Assembly: GCF_900636365.1 (NCBI RefSeq)
Contig: NZ_LR134266.1
Span: forward strand, 881,501-945,500
Reading direction: 5' to 3'
DNA: 64,000 bases
Origin: Streptococcus viridans
Lineage (GTDB): Bacteria > Bacillota > Bacilli > Lactobacillales > Streptococcaceae
Under the pieces are notes generated by a model. It did not search any database and was not told the DNA's origin. It saw only the letters and a list, made by a program, of their open reading frames with translations. Positions 8,095-19,409 of the stretch are shown here, piece by piece; the stretch's first letter is position 1, and each line of letters opens with the position of its first letter. A program made the translations under genes and the position numbers.

Positions 8095-9465
8095 ATGAAA
8101 AGAATTGCTCACTGGTACAAAAAATGGAACCAGGAACTGGAAACTAAATTTTTAGCCAGTTTAGTAAAGATAAACTTTATGACCAACTTCCTGATATTTC
8201 TTAGTTTGTCTGTCTTTCTAATTATCAGGAGCTTGCCAGGAAATATCCAATCTTTGGGTTTCTGGAATGCTATTTTTGGAGTCGGAATTTACAGTGTTAC
8301 AATTCTTGTTCATGCCCTAGTGGTTAGTTATTTTGTTCCTAATATCTTTGTGATTCTGTATGTTATTTCTCGCTGGTCTACGATTCAGGCCCAGACCTTG
8401 GAAAAGGAGCTAGTTGGCGTCTATGATGAGAAAGAAGAGGAAAAAATTAAACGAAGGGTCAACAATCGCAAGTACTTTGTCATCCTTTGGATAGGAGTCT
8501 TTGGTAGTATCTTGGAATTCTTCGTCATCTATCTGGTAAAAGATTTAACGCGTTATGATTGGACGAAACAGCTCATCAATGAGCAGAAGCATACCATGAT
8601 TTGGTCGGAGGCGCTACCGACGATCCTTATTTTGGCACTGATTTCCTTCCTAGCTTTGGTCATCTATTCTTACCGAGATGCCAATTCCTTGTCCCCACTT
8701 CTGAATATCTTTTGTATCAGTGGGATATTGATGGGATTGGTGCTAGTAGTGGTATTTGACATCCAGTTACAAGTCATCGGTTGTCACACGGTCTTCTTGT
8801 TGGTTTATTCCATTAGTCTTTTGCGGACCAGGATGAAGGAGTGGGAGGGGGAGTCTGATCTCGAAAGGGTCTATGACAATCCTATTCTCCAGCGCTTTCA
8901 CCTGATCCTCCACCAATCCAAACACTGGCCTTGGTTGGCAGTCATCTTTGCCCTTCCCTTATTAGCGGTATTGGTCATGGTCCTCATGCTCTTTGGTCAA
9001 CGTCCTGATAGCTTGGTCAAGGCCTGGACCAATACGGCTGACTGGACCTTCTCGGAAAAGATCCCTCCTCAGAATCTCATTATTGATGAGCACTATCTCT
9101 GTACAGTCGCAGCAGGTGGTCATGAAAAGGTGGTCAAGCCCCAGCGGATGGGAGTCCGGCATGGTCATCCTGTTGTGGTTAATCGCCAGCTCTGTATTGC
9201 AAATGCCTTTGAGCAGGTCTTAGAAGAAAAGACACCACGTTTTCATCGATTCCTGCGTCGTAATTATGACCGTTATGGCTACCCCTTTGCTAAACATATC
9301 AAGAAGAAATGGGCTATGGATGTCATTTACTATCTAATGAAACCCCTGGAATGGCTCTTCTTACTCGTCCTCTACTTGGTCGATCACAAGCCAGAAAATC
9401 GGATTGCTCTGCAGTACATCCCTCCTGTACCAGAAGGGTTTTCTCCTGAGACAGATGGGAAATGA
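8095..9465 (+). CDS. Polytopic membrane protein, DUF6688-like
   Basis: This 456-residue protein has several hydrophobic spans in its N-terminal two thirds (for example around residues 20-45, 55-90, 135-160, 180-225) and one near 285-305. A soluble C-terminal part carries HYLCTVAAGGHEKVVKPQRMG and IANAFEQVLEEKTPRFHRF, which I associate with DUF6688 proteins of unknown function. The start at 8095 follows GGAGG by six bases. It stands alone between divergent cpsY and the pyr operon. No enzymatic role can be inferred. Confidence 0.65.
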   Translation: MKRIAHWYKKWNQELETKFLASLVKINFMTNFLIFLSLSVFLIIRSLPGNIQSLGFWNAIFGVGIYSVTILVHALVVSYFVPNIFVILYVISRWSTIQAQTLEKELVGVYDEKEEEKIKRRVNNRKYFVILWIGVFGSILEFFVIYLVKDLTRYDWTKQLINEQKHTMIWSEALPTILILALISFLALVIYSYRDANSLSPLLNIFCISGILMGLVLVVVFDIQLQVIGCHTVFLLVYSISLLRTRMKEWEGESDLERVYDNPILQRFHLILHQSKHWPWLAVIFALPLLAVLVMVLMLFGQRPDSLVKAWTNTADWTFSEKIPPQNLIIDEHYLCTVAAGGHEKVVKPQRMGVRHGHPVVVNRQLCIANAFEQVLEEKTPRFHRFLRRNYDRYGYPFAKHIKKKWAMDVIYYLMKPLEWLFLLVLYLVDHKPENRIALQYIPPVPEGFSPETDGK

Positions 9466-9486
9466 GCGGAACTATCGGACTTCTAC

Positions 9487-9515
9487 TTGACAAGCGACCA
9501 GTAGCGCGATATAAT
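9487..9515 (+). promoter_or_regulatory. pyrK-pyrD promoter
   Basis: Perfect consensus TTGACA (9487-9492) and TATAAT (9510-9515) separated by 17 bases. Transcription would begin near 9522, just before the PyrR-binding loop. Confidence 0.9.
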
Positions 9516-9528
9516 GAGACAAATTTAA

Positions 9529-9632
9529 CCTTTAAGGGGTCCAGAGAGGCCTGCAAGGAAAGACAGAAAAAAGATCAGCGGACCAAGTCTAGCTGATCAT
9601 TTGTAGGACCTTGCTTTTGCGAGGTCTTTTTT
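9529..9632 (+). promoter_or_regulatory. PyrR attenuator upstream of pyrK
   Basis: The conserved PyrR anti-antiterminator loop appears as GGGGTCCAGAGAGGCC near 9536-9551. It is followed by a terminator, GACCTTGC-TTTT-GCGAGGTC plus a T-run (9607-9632). With UMP or UTP bound, PyrR should stabilise the upstream hairpin and allow termination. The pyrR gene itself is not in the window. Confidence 0.88.
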
Positions 9633-9656
9633 GCTGGAAGAAAGAAGAGGAAACCA

Positions 9657-11412
<1,756 letters not shown>

Positions 11413-11432
11413 AGATCATCAAGAAAATAAAA

Positions 11433-11503
11433 AATGCCTGCTGGCTACAACCCCAACAGGCTACTGAGTAAGCTACAACTAAAACAACCCTTACTCAGCA
11501 TAC
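11433..11503 (+). other. Tandem hairpins after pyrD with matching loops
   Basis: Two stems lie side by side: GCCTGCTGG/CCAACAGGC, and CTGAGTAAG/CTTACTCAG. Both loops begin with CTACAAC. There is no clear T-run, so a simple terminator is not evident. Function unknown. Confidence 0.5.
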
Positions 11504-11615
11504 AAAAATTTTACAGGAAAATCGGATCTTCGTCAAGAATTTGACATGTTTGTGAATCTTCCCTAGTCGAAAGATGAAAAAAACAGATTGAATCCGAACG
11601 TTTTATGAATATTTC

Positions 11616-11644
11616 TTGACTTTTCTTTCATATCGTACTACAAT
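11616..11644 (+). promoter_or_regulatory. pyrF promoter
   Basis: TTGACT (11616-11621) and TACAAT (11639-11644) with 17-base spacing lie directly before the PyrR-binding loop. Confidence 0.85.
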
Positions 11645-11651
11645 GTAGAAA

Positions 11652-11753
11652 AACCTTTAAAGTGGTCCAGAGAGGCTCCTAAGGTCTAGACGGTGAATCA
11701 GGGTAGATACTACCTAATTTTCGTGTAACCTTGCCTCGGGCAAGGTTTTTTTG
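11652..11753 (+). promoter_or_regulatory. PyrR attenuator upstream of pyrF
   Basis: The loop AGTGGTCCAGAGAGGCT (11661-11677) matches the PyrR-binding consensus. A terminator AACCTTGCC-TCG-GGCAAGGTT with seven T residues (11727-11752) follows. pyrF therefore has its own uridine-nucleotide control, separate from pyrK-pyrD. Confidence 0.9.
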
Positions 11754-11786
11754 TGGAAAAAATGTCATCCATAAAAGGAGAAACCC

Positions 11787-12479
11787 ATGCGTGAAGAACG
11801 TCCCATCATAGCCCTTGACTTTCCAGCTTTTGAAGATGTCAAAAACTTTTTAGAACATTTCCCAGAAGATGAAAAACTCTTTGTAAAAATCGGAATGGAA
11901 TTTTTCTATGCAGTCGGCCCAGAAATTGTTCACTATCTGAAAGGTCGTGGCCACAGCATTTTCTTGGACCTAAAATTGCACGACATCCCAAATACGGTTA
12001 AGTCAGCCATGTCTGTCCTAGGCACCTTTGGAGTGGATATGGTGACAGTTCATGCAGCCGGTGGTGTAGAGATGATGTGCGAAGCCAAAAAGGCGCTTGG
12101 GCCAGGAGCTAAGTTGGTGGCGGTGACTCAGTTGACTTCTACCAGTGAAGAAGACATGCGTGATTGCCAAAACATCCAAACCACTGTCCAAGAGTCAGTT
12201 GTTAATTATGCCCGTAAGGCGCAAGAAGCAGGCCTAGACGGCGTTGTTTGTTCAGCCCATGAAGTTGATTTGATCAAAAAGGCTACCGCAGAAGACTTTG
12301 TCTGTGTAACCCCAGGGATCCGTCCTGCAGGAGCAGAAATCGGTGACCAAAAACGGGTCATGACGCCACAAGAAGCGCATGCGATTGGATCTGACTACAT
12401 TGTCGTTGGACGTCCAATCATCCAAGCAGAAAACCCATGGGATGCTTACCATGAGATTAAGAGACAGTGGAATGCGTAA
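11787..12479 (+). CDS. pyrF: Orotidine 5'-phosphate decarboxylase
   Basis: PyrF decarboxylates OMP to UMP, the last step of de novo synthesis. The 230-residue TIM barrel shows [10 protein letters not shown] at the N-terminus, the catalytic [12 protein letters not shown] near residues 58-69, the VTPGIRP loop, and VVGRPI at the C-terminus. An AAGGAG ribosome site precedes the ATG. It has its own promoter and PyrR attenuator. A 264-base gap full of hairpins separates it from pyrE, which catalyses the preceding step. Confidence 0.97.
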   Translation: MREERPIIALDFPAFEDVKNFLEHFPEDEKLFVKIGMEFFYAVGPEIVHYLKGRGHSIFLDLKLHDIPNTVKSAMSVLGTFGVDMVTVHAAGGVEMMCEAKKALGPGAKLVAVTQLTSTSEEDMRDCQNIQTTVQESVVNYARKAQEAGLDGVVCSAHEVDLIKKATAEDFVCVTPGIRPAGAEIGDQKRVMTPQEAHAIGSDYIVVGRPIIQAENPWDAYHEIKRQWNA

Positions 12480-12743
12480 GAGCTACTAAAAGTGAAACTT
12501 TTGTAGCTCTACGGGAAGTCCAATGGGACCTTCCCTAACGCATTCACTAGATTAGAAGAAAGAAAAATATCGTTTCTTTCTTCTAATCGTCGGAACACTA
12601 ATCGCTACTAAAAGTGGATCTTTTGTAGCTCTAGGGAGACCAATGGGACCTTCTCTAACTAACTTACTAACCTGTACTGTTGTTGTTTAAATCATATGTT
12701 GATTTAATTCGTATTCGATTAAAATCGTAAAAAAGGAGTTATC
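12480..12743 (+). repeat. Duplicated double-hairpin units around a 16-bp hairpin
   Basis: Two diverged copies of a ~60-base unit lie at about 12481-12540 and 12602-12660. Each has a CTACTAAAAG/CTTTTGTAG hairpin and then a GGGA...CCAATGGGACCTTC hairpin. Between them GATTAGAAGAAAGAAA pairs perfectly over 16 bases with TTTCTTTCTTCTAATC (12551-12589). No PyrR loop is present. The function is unknown; it could process, terminate or regulate the pyrF-pyrE transcript. Confidence 0.6.
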
Positions 12744-13376
12744 ATGTCATTAGCTAAAGATATTGCCAGCCATCTTTTAAAAATTGAAGCCGTTTATTTG
12801 AAACCAGAAGAACCTTTTACTTGGGCTTCTGGGATCAAGTCCCCTATTTATACGGATAACCGAGTGACCCTCGCTTATCCTGAAACTCGTACCCTGATTG
12901 AGAATGGCTTCGTGGATAAAATCAAGGAAGCCTTCCCAGAAGTAGAAGTCATTGCTGGTACAGCAACTGCGGGGATTCCTCATGGTGCTATTATTGCGGA
13001 CAAGATGAATTTGCCATTTGCCTACATCCGTAGCAAACCAAAAGACCATGGAGCCGGAAACCAAATCGAAGGTCGTGTTCCACAAGGTCAAAAGATGGTG
13101 GTGGTTGAAGATTTGATTTCTACTGGTGGCTCTGTCTTGGATGCTGTTGCAGCTGCGAAACGTGAAGGAGCAGATGTCCTTGGTGTGGTAGCGATCTTCA
13201 CCTACCAATTGGAGAAGGCAGATAAGAAATTTGCGGAAGCTGGCGTTCAACTTGAAACCTTGTCTAACTACACTGAATTGATTCATTTGGCTGAAGAACA
13301 GGGTTACATTACTTCTGAAGGATTGGAACTGTTACGCCGTTTCAAGGAAAACCAAGAAACTTGGCAAGATAACTAA
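12744..13376 (+). CDS. pyrE: Orotate phosphoribosyltransferase
   Basis: PyrE joins orotate and PRPP to form OMP. The 210-residue type I phosphoribosyltransferase has the PRPP motif [12 protein letters not shown] near residues 116-127 and the flexible-loop segment [26 protein letters not shown] precedes the ATG. It lies after pyrF and its hairpin-rich spacer. A copy of the four-member intergenic repeat begins eight bases after its stop and likely terminates transcription. Confidence 0.97.
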   Translation: MSLAKDIASHLLKIEAVYLKPEEPFTWASGIKSPIYTDNRVTLAYPETRTLIENGFVDKIKEAFPEVEVIAGTATAGIPHGAIIADKMNLPFAYIRSKPKDHGAGNQIEGRVPQGQKMVVVEDLISTGGSVLDAVAAAKREGADVLGVVAIFTYQLEKADKKFAEAGVQLETLSNYTELIHLAEEQGYITSEGLELLRRFKENQETWQDN

Positions 13377-13383
13377 TATAACT

Positions 13384-13565
13384 GAGAGTGGGACAGAAAT
13401 CAGTAATTCGTTAGAATTCGATTTCGTCGTCCCACCTCCGCACAGTTGAGTAGGGCTGTAAAAGCTGATGAAATCAGCGTAGTAGAGTCCACTCAACCAC
13501 TGCGTCTTGCTCGACAATCCAAAGACAATTGAGAGGCTAGGACTTTTGTCCCAGCCTCTCTTTTT
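13384..13565 (+). repeat. Three-hairpin intergenic repeat, copy A
   Basis: This copy starts GAGAGTGGGACAGAAATCAG and ends CCCAGCCTCTCTTTTT. It contains an outer GTGGGAC/GTCCCAC hairpin, a GAGTAGGGCT/AGTCCACTC hairpin with inner GCTGAT/ATCAGC, and a terminal GAGGCTAGGAC/GTCCCAGCCTC terminator with a T-run. Near-identical copies lie at 47746, 49073 (inverted) and 57984. A short open frame on the minus strand across it is not a gene. Confidence 0.92.
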
Positions 13566-13676
13566 ATCCTCTTTTCACTAATTGTTAGCTAACTTGAATT
13601 ACATAGAAAAATCCTGTATGATAATGGTAATTGTTTTAATAGATTTATGATATAAGCGATCTTAAGGGAGAAGAAC

Positions 13677-14204
13677 ATGACAAAAGAAAAGTATTTGGAA
13701 ATGAAAAAGCAGGCAATAGTTTGGTTTACTGTTAATATCATCATCAGCTTGATTGCTATTACAGGAGGAATTTTAGTGATCATTAGTAAATCGCGCCACA
13801 TTCCGTTTTTGCTGATGTCCCTTGGTGCAATCTCCTTAATGAATCAAGTTTTGATTACACCTGCGTTTAATGCTAAAAAAGCAACTGAGGAGCAACACCC
13901 AGAGTGGAAGGAATTATCCACGAAAGGTACTAAAATGCCTGTTGAAGATTTTCAGAAAGGTTTTCTCATATCGGTTGCCGCTCTTCTGATTGTCATTACT
14001 GGTTTCTTCATGTTTTATCGTCCTCTACCAAAAGCAGACCCTACAGTTTCGAATTTGACACCTAAAGATGTTCAAATCTTACAAGAATTGGAAGAAGATA
14101 TTGACTCCAACATTTCCTCTGATTCAAATTCATTGGATATCGATGAAGCGAAAGATTTAGCAGAGAAAGCACAAAAGGAGAATTGGTTGAAAAGAGACGA
14201 GTAA
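13677..14204 (+). CDS. Small membrane protein of unknown function
   Basis: This 175-residue protein has two N-terminal hydrophobic spans (about residues 15-40 and 42-62) and a third near 98-118. They are followed by an acidic, Ser/Asp/Glu-rich tail of about 55 residues that is probably exposed. An AAGGGAGAAGAAC ribosome site precedes the ATG. I recognise no family. It stands alone, after the repeat copy A and before a glycosyltransferase-like gene. Confidence 0.7.
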   Translation: MTKEKYLEMKKQAIVWFTVNIIISLIAITGGILVIISKSRHIPFLLMSLGAISLMNQVLITPAFNAKKATEEQHPEWKELSTKGTKMPVEDFQKGFLISVAALLIVITGFFMFYRPLPKADPTVSNLTPKDVQILQELEEDIDSNISSDSNSLDIDEAKDLAEKAQKENWLKRDE

Positions 14205-14433
14205 GAAGTCTTTTTTGGGAATTTGGATGTAGCTAGTCTGTGTGAAAGGTTATAAAAATATTAGTGACAGGAACAACATTTTGGCTTATTTTTGGCATTG
14301 ATTTTATATTCGTTGGTTGTTCTATTCTACAGAGGGCTTGAATTTACAGAGTCTAGGGAAATGGAGTTTGATTTCAAGGAAGATTGAAAATAATAAAGAA
14401 AATTCCTCAACCTAAATGATTTGGTGTCAGCCC

Positions 14434-14466
14434 AAAACAGCAGAAATGCTGTTTTTTTGATATAAT
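14434..14466 (+). terminator. Terminator running into the next promoter
   Basis: AAAACAGCA-GAAA-TGCTGTTTTTTT (14434-14458) is an intrinsic terminator. It is followed within two bases by an extended -10, TGATATAAT, ending at 14466, six bases before the next ATG. Confidence 0.75.
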
Positions 14467-14472
14467 GGACCT

Positions 14473-15978
14473 ATGTTATCGAAAAGTAAACGTATTCTAT
14501 TTGGGATGCTTCATGTTGTCATGTTGCTAGTGATGGTCCACTGGTTCTTGATCAGTGTGACCTATCTGAGAGAGATTTCATGGCTAGCCATTTTAGGTGC
14601 TGGATTGCTATTTCTGCTAGCTTGGTTGAAACGCGATGGGGTAAAAAGAGCCATTGTTTGGTTGACCCGTCATAAAATAGGCTTCTTGCTTGGCGCGATC
14701 ATCTGTCAGTTGATCTTTATGGTTTGTGCGGAGCTTTTGATCCGTAGGGATGCCGCGGTTGTTTTTAAAGGTGCTTTTGATCTTCTTAAACAATCTTCCA
14801 TCACCAACTACCTCAGTCGCAATCCCAATAATATTCCGCTCTTTCTTTACGAGAAATTTTTCTATGTTTTCTTCGGCTCTAGCGGTCTGTGGGTTATGCA
14901 GGCTCTCAATATGCTCTATGTCAATCTGGGTGCCGTCCTCTTGTACAAACTGTCCCAGAAGCATTTCAATCAGAAAACAGCTGATCTAGCTTATCTCTTT
15001 TATGTCAGCTTGATCTGTTACTCGCCTTATTTCTATTCCATGTATACAGACATTCCTCCGCTTCCTTTGATTGCTCTTCAATTGTGGTGGGCCTTGGATT
15101 TCTTAGAGGAAAACAAAGCAGGGGTCTCTTGGAAGAAGATGTTTGCTTTAGGGATTTTATCTGGCGTGACCATGTTGATCCGTCCAACGACGATTATTGT
15201 CATGATTGCCTTTTGGGCTGTCCTCTTCTTTAGAGGAAACTGGAAGGCCTTTGGCAAGATTGCTACGGTGACAGTCATGACGACGGGATTTGTCTTTGCA
15301 GGATTGAACACAGCGGTCAATCATCAAACGGTTGTTCCGATTTTGAAAAAGGAAGGGCTGGCCAAAGGACCACTCTTGTTTATCAATCTAGGCTTGACGG
15401 ATATGGGGCATAACCAAGAAGATATGAAAGAGGGCTTGCTAGCTTATATCGATGAGGACAAGCGCTCGGACTACAACAATGGGCTTTTTAAGAAGGAAAA
15501 TGTCATTAAAGAAATCAAACGCCGCCTCAAGGAGTACGGACCTTTCGGTTTGATTGGGCACCTCTATTACAAGCAATCCTTGACGGTAGCAGAAGGGACC
15601 CTTGGTTGGCTATACCGAGATGTAGAGTATGAGAAGACGCCTTATATTAATCCTCTCTATGCCCCACTCACCCAAAATAGTAGTCTGGCCAAATGGGTAC
15701 GAACCTATTTCCTCAGCACGGATCGCCCACAGTACAAGTATTATGAATTTGTGAAACAGTTGATCTGGATCGTCCTATCAGCTGGCTTGGTTGGGGCTTA
15801 TCTCAAACGTCGAGATACAGATGCCTTTAATTTCCTTTCCTTAGCGGTCTTTGGCGGTTTGCTCTTCTTAACCATCTTTGAAGGTGGGAAGACCCGCTAC
15901 CTCATCCAATTCTTGCCGCAAATTTTGCTAGTGGCTTCGATCGGTCTAGCAGGATTTAGCAAGAAAGAAAATACATAA
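14473..15978 (+). CDS. Polytopic glycosyltransferase-like membrane protein (TIGR03766-like)
   Basis: This 501-residue protein has about ten or more hydrophobic spans and an extracytoplasmic loop region near residues 280-400. The charged motif RRDAAVVFKGAFD after the third span and YSMYTDIPPLP later resemble GT-C (PMT/GT39-like) enzymes. They fit my memory of the XrtG-associated glycosyltransferase family TIGR03766. Such enzymes move sugars from polyprenyl phosphates outside the membrane. No exosortase gene is in the window. Its TATAAT box lies six bases before the ATG, so the mRNA is probably leaderless. Confidence 0.65.
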   Translation: MLSKSKRILFGMLHVVMLLVMVHWFLISVTYLREISWLAILGAGLLFLLAWLKRDGVKRAIVWLTRHKIGFLLGAIICQLIFMVCAELLIRRDAAVVFKGAFDLLKQSSITNYLSRNPNNIPLFLYEKFFYVFFGSSGLWVMQALNMLYVNLGAVLLYKLSQKHFNQKTADLAYLFYVSLICYSPYFYSMYTDIPPLPLIALQLWWALDFLEENKAGVSWKKMFALGILSGVTMLIRPTTIIVMIAFWAVLFFRGNWKAFGKIATVTVMTTGFVFAGLNTAVNHQTVVPILKKEGLAKGPLLFINLGLTDMGHNQEDMKEGLLAYIDEDKRSDYNNGLFKKENVIKEIKRRLKEYGPFGLIGHLYYKQSLTVAEGTLGWLYRDVEYEKTPYINPLYAPLTQNSSLAKWVRTYFLSTDRPQYKYYEFVKQLIWIVLSAGLVGAYLKRRDTDAFNFLSLAVFGGLLFLTIFEGGKTRYLIQFLPQILLVASIGLAGFSKKENT

Positions 15979-16007
15979 AAAATCTCGCTTGTTTAACAGG
16001 CAAAACC

Positions 16008-16041
16008 AGAGGTTGGATAAAATGGTCCAGCCTCTTTTTTA
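16008..16041 (+). terminator. Terminator after the glycosyltransferase-like gene
   Basis: AGAGGTTGGA pairs with TCCAGCCTCT (one G-T pair), followed by TTTTTT. Confidence 0.8.
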
Positions 16042-16108
16042 TCCAGTGGATCTGTATCAAATGTGGTATAATGAAAGGTAAGAATTTATTGGATAGCGGA
16101 GAGTTTCC

Positions 16109-16762
16109 ATGCAACATTCCCCCTGGCATGAAGCCATCAAATCCCATCTTCCAGAAGGGTATTTTCATCAGATTAATGACTTTATGAATGAGGTCTATAG
16201 CAAAGGAGTGGTCTATCCACCGCGTGACAAGGTCTTTAAGGCCTTACAGACGACTGAGATGGATCAGGTCAAGGTCTTGATTTTAGGCCAAGATCCCTAC
16301 CACGGACCGGATCAAGCGCAAGGCTTAAGTTTTTCTGTGCCGGATCATGTCCCAGCCCCTCCTTCTTTGCAAAATATTCTCAAAGAATTGTACTCAGACA
16401 TTGGAGAGAAGCGTTCCCATGATCTGACCTCTTGGGCAGAGCAAGGGGTGCTCTTGCTCAATGCCTGCTTGACGGTTCCTGTCGGTCAGGCCAATGGCCA
16501 TGAAGGTCAAATTTGGGAGCCGTTCACAGATGCTGTGATCAAGGTGGTCAATGAGTTGGAGGAGCCCGTAGTCTTTATCCTCTGGGGAGCTTATGCTCGT
16601 AAGAAAAAGCCTCTGATTACCCACGATCGACATTTGGTCCTTGAATCTGCTCACCCAAGTCCCTTATCAGCCTACCGAGGATTCTTTGGTTCCCAACCTT
16701 TTTCAAAAACCAATCAATTTTTGATAGAGGCAGGACGCAAGCCGATTGATTGGTTAAGATAG
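16109..16762 (+). CDS. ung: Uracil-DNA glycosylase (family 1)
   Basis: Ung removes uracil from DNA at the start of base excision repair. The 217-residue product has the catalytic [19 protein letters not shown] near residues 60-78 and the leucine-loop [14 protein letters not shown] near 180-193. The start at 16109 follows a GCGGAGAG site. mutX lies nine bases downstream, so two enzymes protecting DNA from damaged or wrong bases share a transcript, which continues into pyrC. Confidence 0.97.
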   Translation: MQHSPWHEAIKSHLPEGYFHQINDFMNEVYSKGVVYPPRDKVFKALQTTEMDQVKVLILGQDPYHGPDQAQGLSFSVPDHVPAPPSLQNILKELYSDIGEKRSHDLTSWAEQGVLLLNACLTVPVGQANGHEGQIWEPFTDAVIKVVNELEEPVVFILWGAYARKKKPLITHDRHLVLESAHPSPLSAYRGFFGSQPFSKTNQFLIEAGRKPIDWLR

Positions 16763-16771
16763 GAGAAAGAA

Positions 16772-17236
16772 ATGCCACAATTAGCAACGATTTGTTATAT
16801 CGATAATGGAGAAGCATTTTTGATGCTTCATCGCAATAAAAAGCCCAATGATGTCCATGAAGGTAAATGGATCGGAGTGGGTGGAAAATTAGAACCTGGA
16901 GAAACACCACAGGAGTGTGCTGCGCGTGAAATTTTTGAGGAGACGGGCCTTAGAGCCAAGCCAGTCTTGAAAGGGATCATTACCTTCCCTGAATTTACAC
17001 CTGATCTGGATTGGTACACCTATGTCTTCAAGGTGACAGACTTTGAGGGAGAACTGATCGAGTGTAATGAAGGGACACTGGAGTGGGTACCTTATGATCA
17101 AGTCTTAAGTAAGCCAACTTGGGAGGGGGACCACACCTTTGTCGAGTGGCTCTTGGAGGATAAACCCTTCTTTTCAGCTATGTTCCGCTATGATGGGGAT
17201 CGCTTGCTAGAGACCCATGTTGATTTCTATGAATAA
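16772..17236 (+). CDS. mutX: Nudix hydrolase MutX (8-oxo-dGTP diphosphatase)
   Basis: This 154-residue Nudix enzyme removes oxidised nucleotides from the pool. The complete Nudix box GGKLEPGETPQECAAREIFE continuing ETGL lies near residues 37-60. Length and sequence match the streptococcal antimutator MutX. AGGAGAAAGAA precedes the ATG. It is packed between ung and pyrC, in one operon by spacing (9 and 11 bases). Confidence 0.94.
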   Translation: MPQLATICYIDNGEAFLMLHRNKKPNDVHEGKWIGVGGKLEPGETPQECAAREIFEETGLRAKPVLKGIITFPEFTPDLDWYTYVFKVTDFEGELIECNEGTLEWVPYDQVLSKPTWEGDHTFVEWLLEDKPFFSAMFRYDGDRLLETHVDFYE

Positions 17237-17247
17237 AGGAGTAGAAG

Positions 17248-18516
17248 ATGTTAGTCATTAAAAATGGTCGGGTTATGGACCCAAAAACTGGTTTGGACCA
17301 AGTATGTGATCTCTTGGTAGATCAGGGGAAAATTGTGGAAATGGGTCCATCTCTTTCTTATGAAGGAGCCCAAGTCGTCGATGCGAGTGGCAAGGTGGTT
17401 GCACCAGGTTTGGTGGATATTCATGTTCACTTCCGGGAACCAGGTCAAACCCACAAGGAAGATATTCACACTGGGGCTCTGGCAGCTGTAGCGGGCGGTT
17501 TTACGACAGTCGTCATGATGGCCAATACCACTCCAACCATTTCGGATGTCGAGACCTTAAAAGAAGTCTTGGATTCTGCTGCTAAGGAAGCCATTCATGT
17601 CAAGACCGTTGCGACGGTTACAAAGAACTTTGATGGTCAACATCTGACCGACTTTGAAGGCTTGTTACAAGCTGGGGCTGTCGGTTTCTCAGATGATGGG
17701 ATTCCGTTGCAAAGTACCAAGGTAGTCCGTCAAGCCTTGGAAGAAGCAAAACGTCTGGGGACCTTCATTAGTCTCCACGAAGAAGATCCAGAGTTGAACG
17801 GTATACTGGGACTCAATGAGCACATCGCTCGGGAACACTTCAAGGTTTGCGGTGCGACTGGCGTAGCAGAATACTCTATGGTAGCGCGTGATGCTATGAT
17901 TGCCCACGCGACAGGAGGCCACCTCCACATCCAACACCTTTCTAAAGCTGAGAGTGTGAAGGTAGTTGAGTTTGCCCAAGCAATCGGCGCTCCTGTGACA
18001 GCAGAAGTAGCTCCTCAGCATTTTTCTAAGACGGAAGACCTCTTGCTGTCTAAGGGAAGCAATGCTAAGATGAATCCGCCTCTTCGTCGGGAAGAGGACC
18101 GTCGTGCAGTCATCGAAGGCTTGAAGTCAGGAGTCATTACCGTAATCGCAACGGACCACGCACCTCATCATGCGGATGAAAAGAACGTAGCCGATATCAC
18201 CAAGGCTCCTTCCGGCATGACAGGATTAGAGACCTCTCTATCGCTTGGTTTGACCTATTTGGTCCATGCAGGAGAGCTCGGCTTGATGGAACTCTTAGAA
18301 AAAATGACCTATAATCCCGCTAAATTATATAACTTTGAAGCGGGTTATTTGGAAGTCGGTGGACCAGCAGATATTGTGATCTTTGATCCGACTGCTGACC
18401 GTCTAGTGTCTGATCATTTTGCTTCCAAGGCAGCCAATTCCCCATTTGTCGGTGAATCCCTCAAGGGACAGGTGGCTTATACCATCTGTCAGGGCAAGAT
18501 TGTCTACCAAGCCTAA
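17248..18516 (+). CDS. pyrC: Dihydroorotase
   Basis: PyrC closes carbamoyl aspartate to dihydroorotate, step three of pyrimidine synthesis. The 422-residue zinc amidohydrolase shows [15 protein letters not shown] near residues 58-72, the metal ligands in SLHEED and later His residues, and [11 protein letters not shown] near 305-315. It is in the ung-mutX operon, not with the other pyr genes, and no PyrR loop is visible upstream, as in other streptococci. Confidence 0.97.
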   Translation: MLVIKNGRVMDPKTGLDQVCDLLVDQGKIVEMGPSLSYEGAQVVDASGKVVAPGLVDIHVHFREPGQTHKEDIHTGALAAVAGGFTTVVMMANTTPTISDVETLKEVLDSAAKEAIHVKTVATVTKNFDGQHLTDFEGLLQAGAVGFSDDGIPLQSTKVVRQALEEAKRLGTFISLHEEDPELNGILGLNEHIAREHFKVCGATGVAEYSMVARDAMIAHATGGHLHIQHLSKAESVKVVEFAQAIGAPVTAEVAPQHFSKTEDLLLSKGSNAKMNPPLRREEDRRAVIEGLKSGVITVIATDHAPHHADEKNVADITKAPSGMTGLETSLSLGLTYLVHAGELGLMELLEKMTYNPAKLYNFEAGYLEVGGPADIVIFDPTADRLVSDHFASKAANSPFVGESLKGQVAYTICQGKIVYQA

Positions 18517-18569
18517 ACCTGACTTAAAAATAAGAAAGTTAAATTGAAAGCTGGACGAATGAGGAGTAT

Positions 18570-19409
18570 ATGAATAGTAGAAAAATACTAGAGATGATCT
18601 TGTATTGTTTGGTCACTTTTCTGGTCTGCTTTTTTCTGGTCAATTGGCTCCTTCCTTCGGCAGAACCAGTGATGACCAAACAGTCAACAAGTGTCCAAAA
18701 AAAGACAGTCACCTATGTAGCGATTGGGGATTCCTTGACCAAAGGCGTAGGAGATAGCACCAATCAAGGAGGCTTTGTTCCCCTTCTTGCTCAGAGTTTG
18801 ACCAATGAATCCGGTCTTGAATTCAAAGCGATCAACTATGGTGTCTCTGGCAATACGAGCAGTCAAATTTTGTCACGCATACAGGAGAAAAAGGAGATTC
18901 GAAAGGATCTGAAGCAAGCTCAGTTACTGACCATTACTGTCGGGGGCAATGATCTGCGAAAGGCCATTCTTGAGGATACCAGTAACTTAGATCTGGACCG
19001 CTTCGAAAAAGCATCGAAGACCTATGAGAAAAATCTCAAACAGATCATCGAATTGGCTCGCAAGGACAACCCGGATCTTCCCGTTTACGTGGTGGGGATC
19101 TATAACCCCTTGTATCTCAACTTCCCCGATCTAACGGAATTGCAGACGCTTGTTGATCAGTGGAACCAAAGAACGGAGGAGACCCTCTCTGCATATCATG
19201 GCGTCTACTTTATTCCAATCAATGACCTCCTCTATAAGGGCATTGATGGCAAGAGTGGGGTGACAGAGAGCGAATTAGGAAAAGAAACTGTGACCAATGA
19301 TGCCTTGTATGATGAGGATAGTTTCCATCCCAATAATACAGGCTACGAGATCATGAAAGAAGCTGTACTGGAGAAAATACATGCAACTGAGAAAAAATGG
19401 TTCGAGTGA
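18570..19409 (+). CDS. SGNH/GDSL-family lipase or esterase, membrane anchored
   Basis: This 279-residue protein has an N-terminal hydrophobic anchor (about residues 6-28) and an extracellular SGNH hydrolase domain. Catalytic blocks are GDSLTKGVGD (Ser) near residue 54, GGNDL (Asn) near 127, and DSFHPNNTG (Asp-His) near 250. The natural substrate is unknown; relatives remove acyl groups from lipids or polymers. AATGAGGAGTATAT precedes the ATG. The gene overlaps the YpmS-like gene by 29 bases, so the pair is coupled. Confidence 0.9.
   Translation: MNSRKILEMILYCLVTFLVCFFLVNWLLPSAEPVMTKQSTSVQKKTVTYVAIGDSLTKGVGDSTNQGGFVPLLAQSLTNESGLEFKAINYGVSGNTSSQILSRIQEKKEIRKDLKQAQLLTITVGGNDLRKAILEDTSNLDLDRFEKASKTYEKNLKQIIELARKDNPDLPVYVVGIYNPLYLNFPDLTELQTLVDQWNQRTEETLSAYHGVYFIPINDLLYKGIDGKSGVTESELGKETVTNDALYDEDSFHPNNTGYEIMKEAVLEKIHATEKKWFE

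Noticed and set aside
13332-13517. Open frame across repeat copy A, with a matching frame at 47736-48050
   Set aside because: The shared peptide (SSKTQWLSGLYYADF...) is just the repeat read on its minus strand; no ribosome site, and the repeat is explained as an RNA element.
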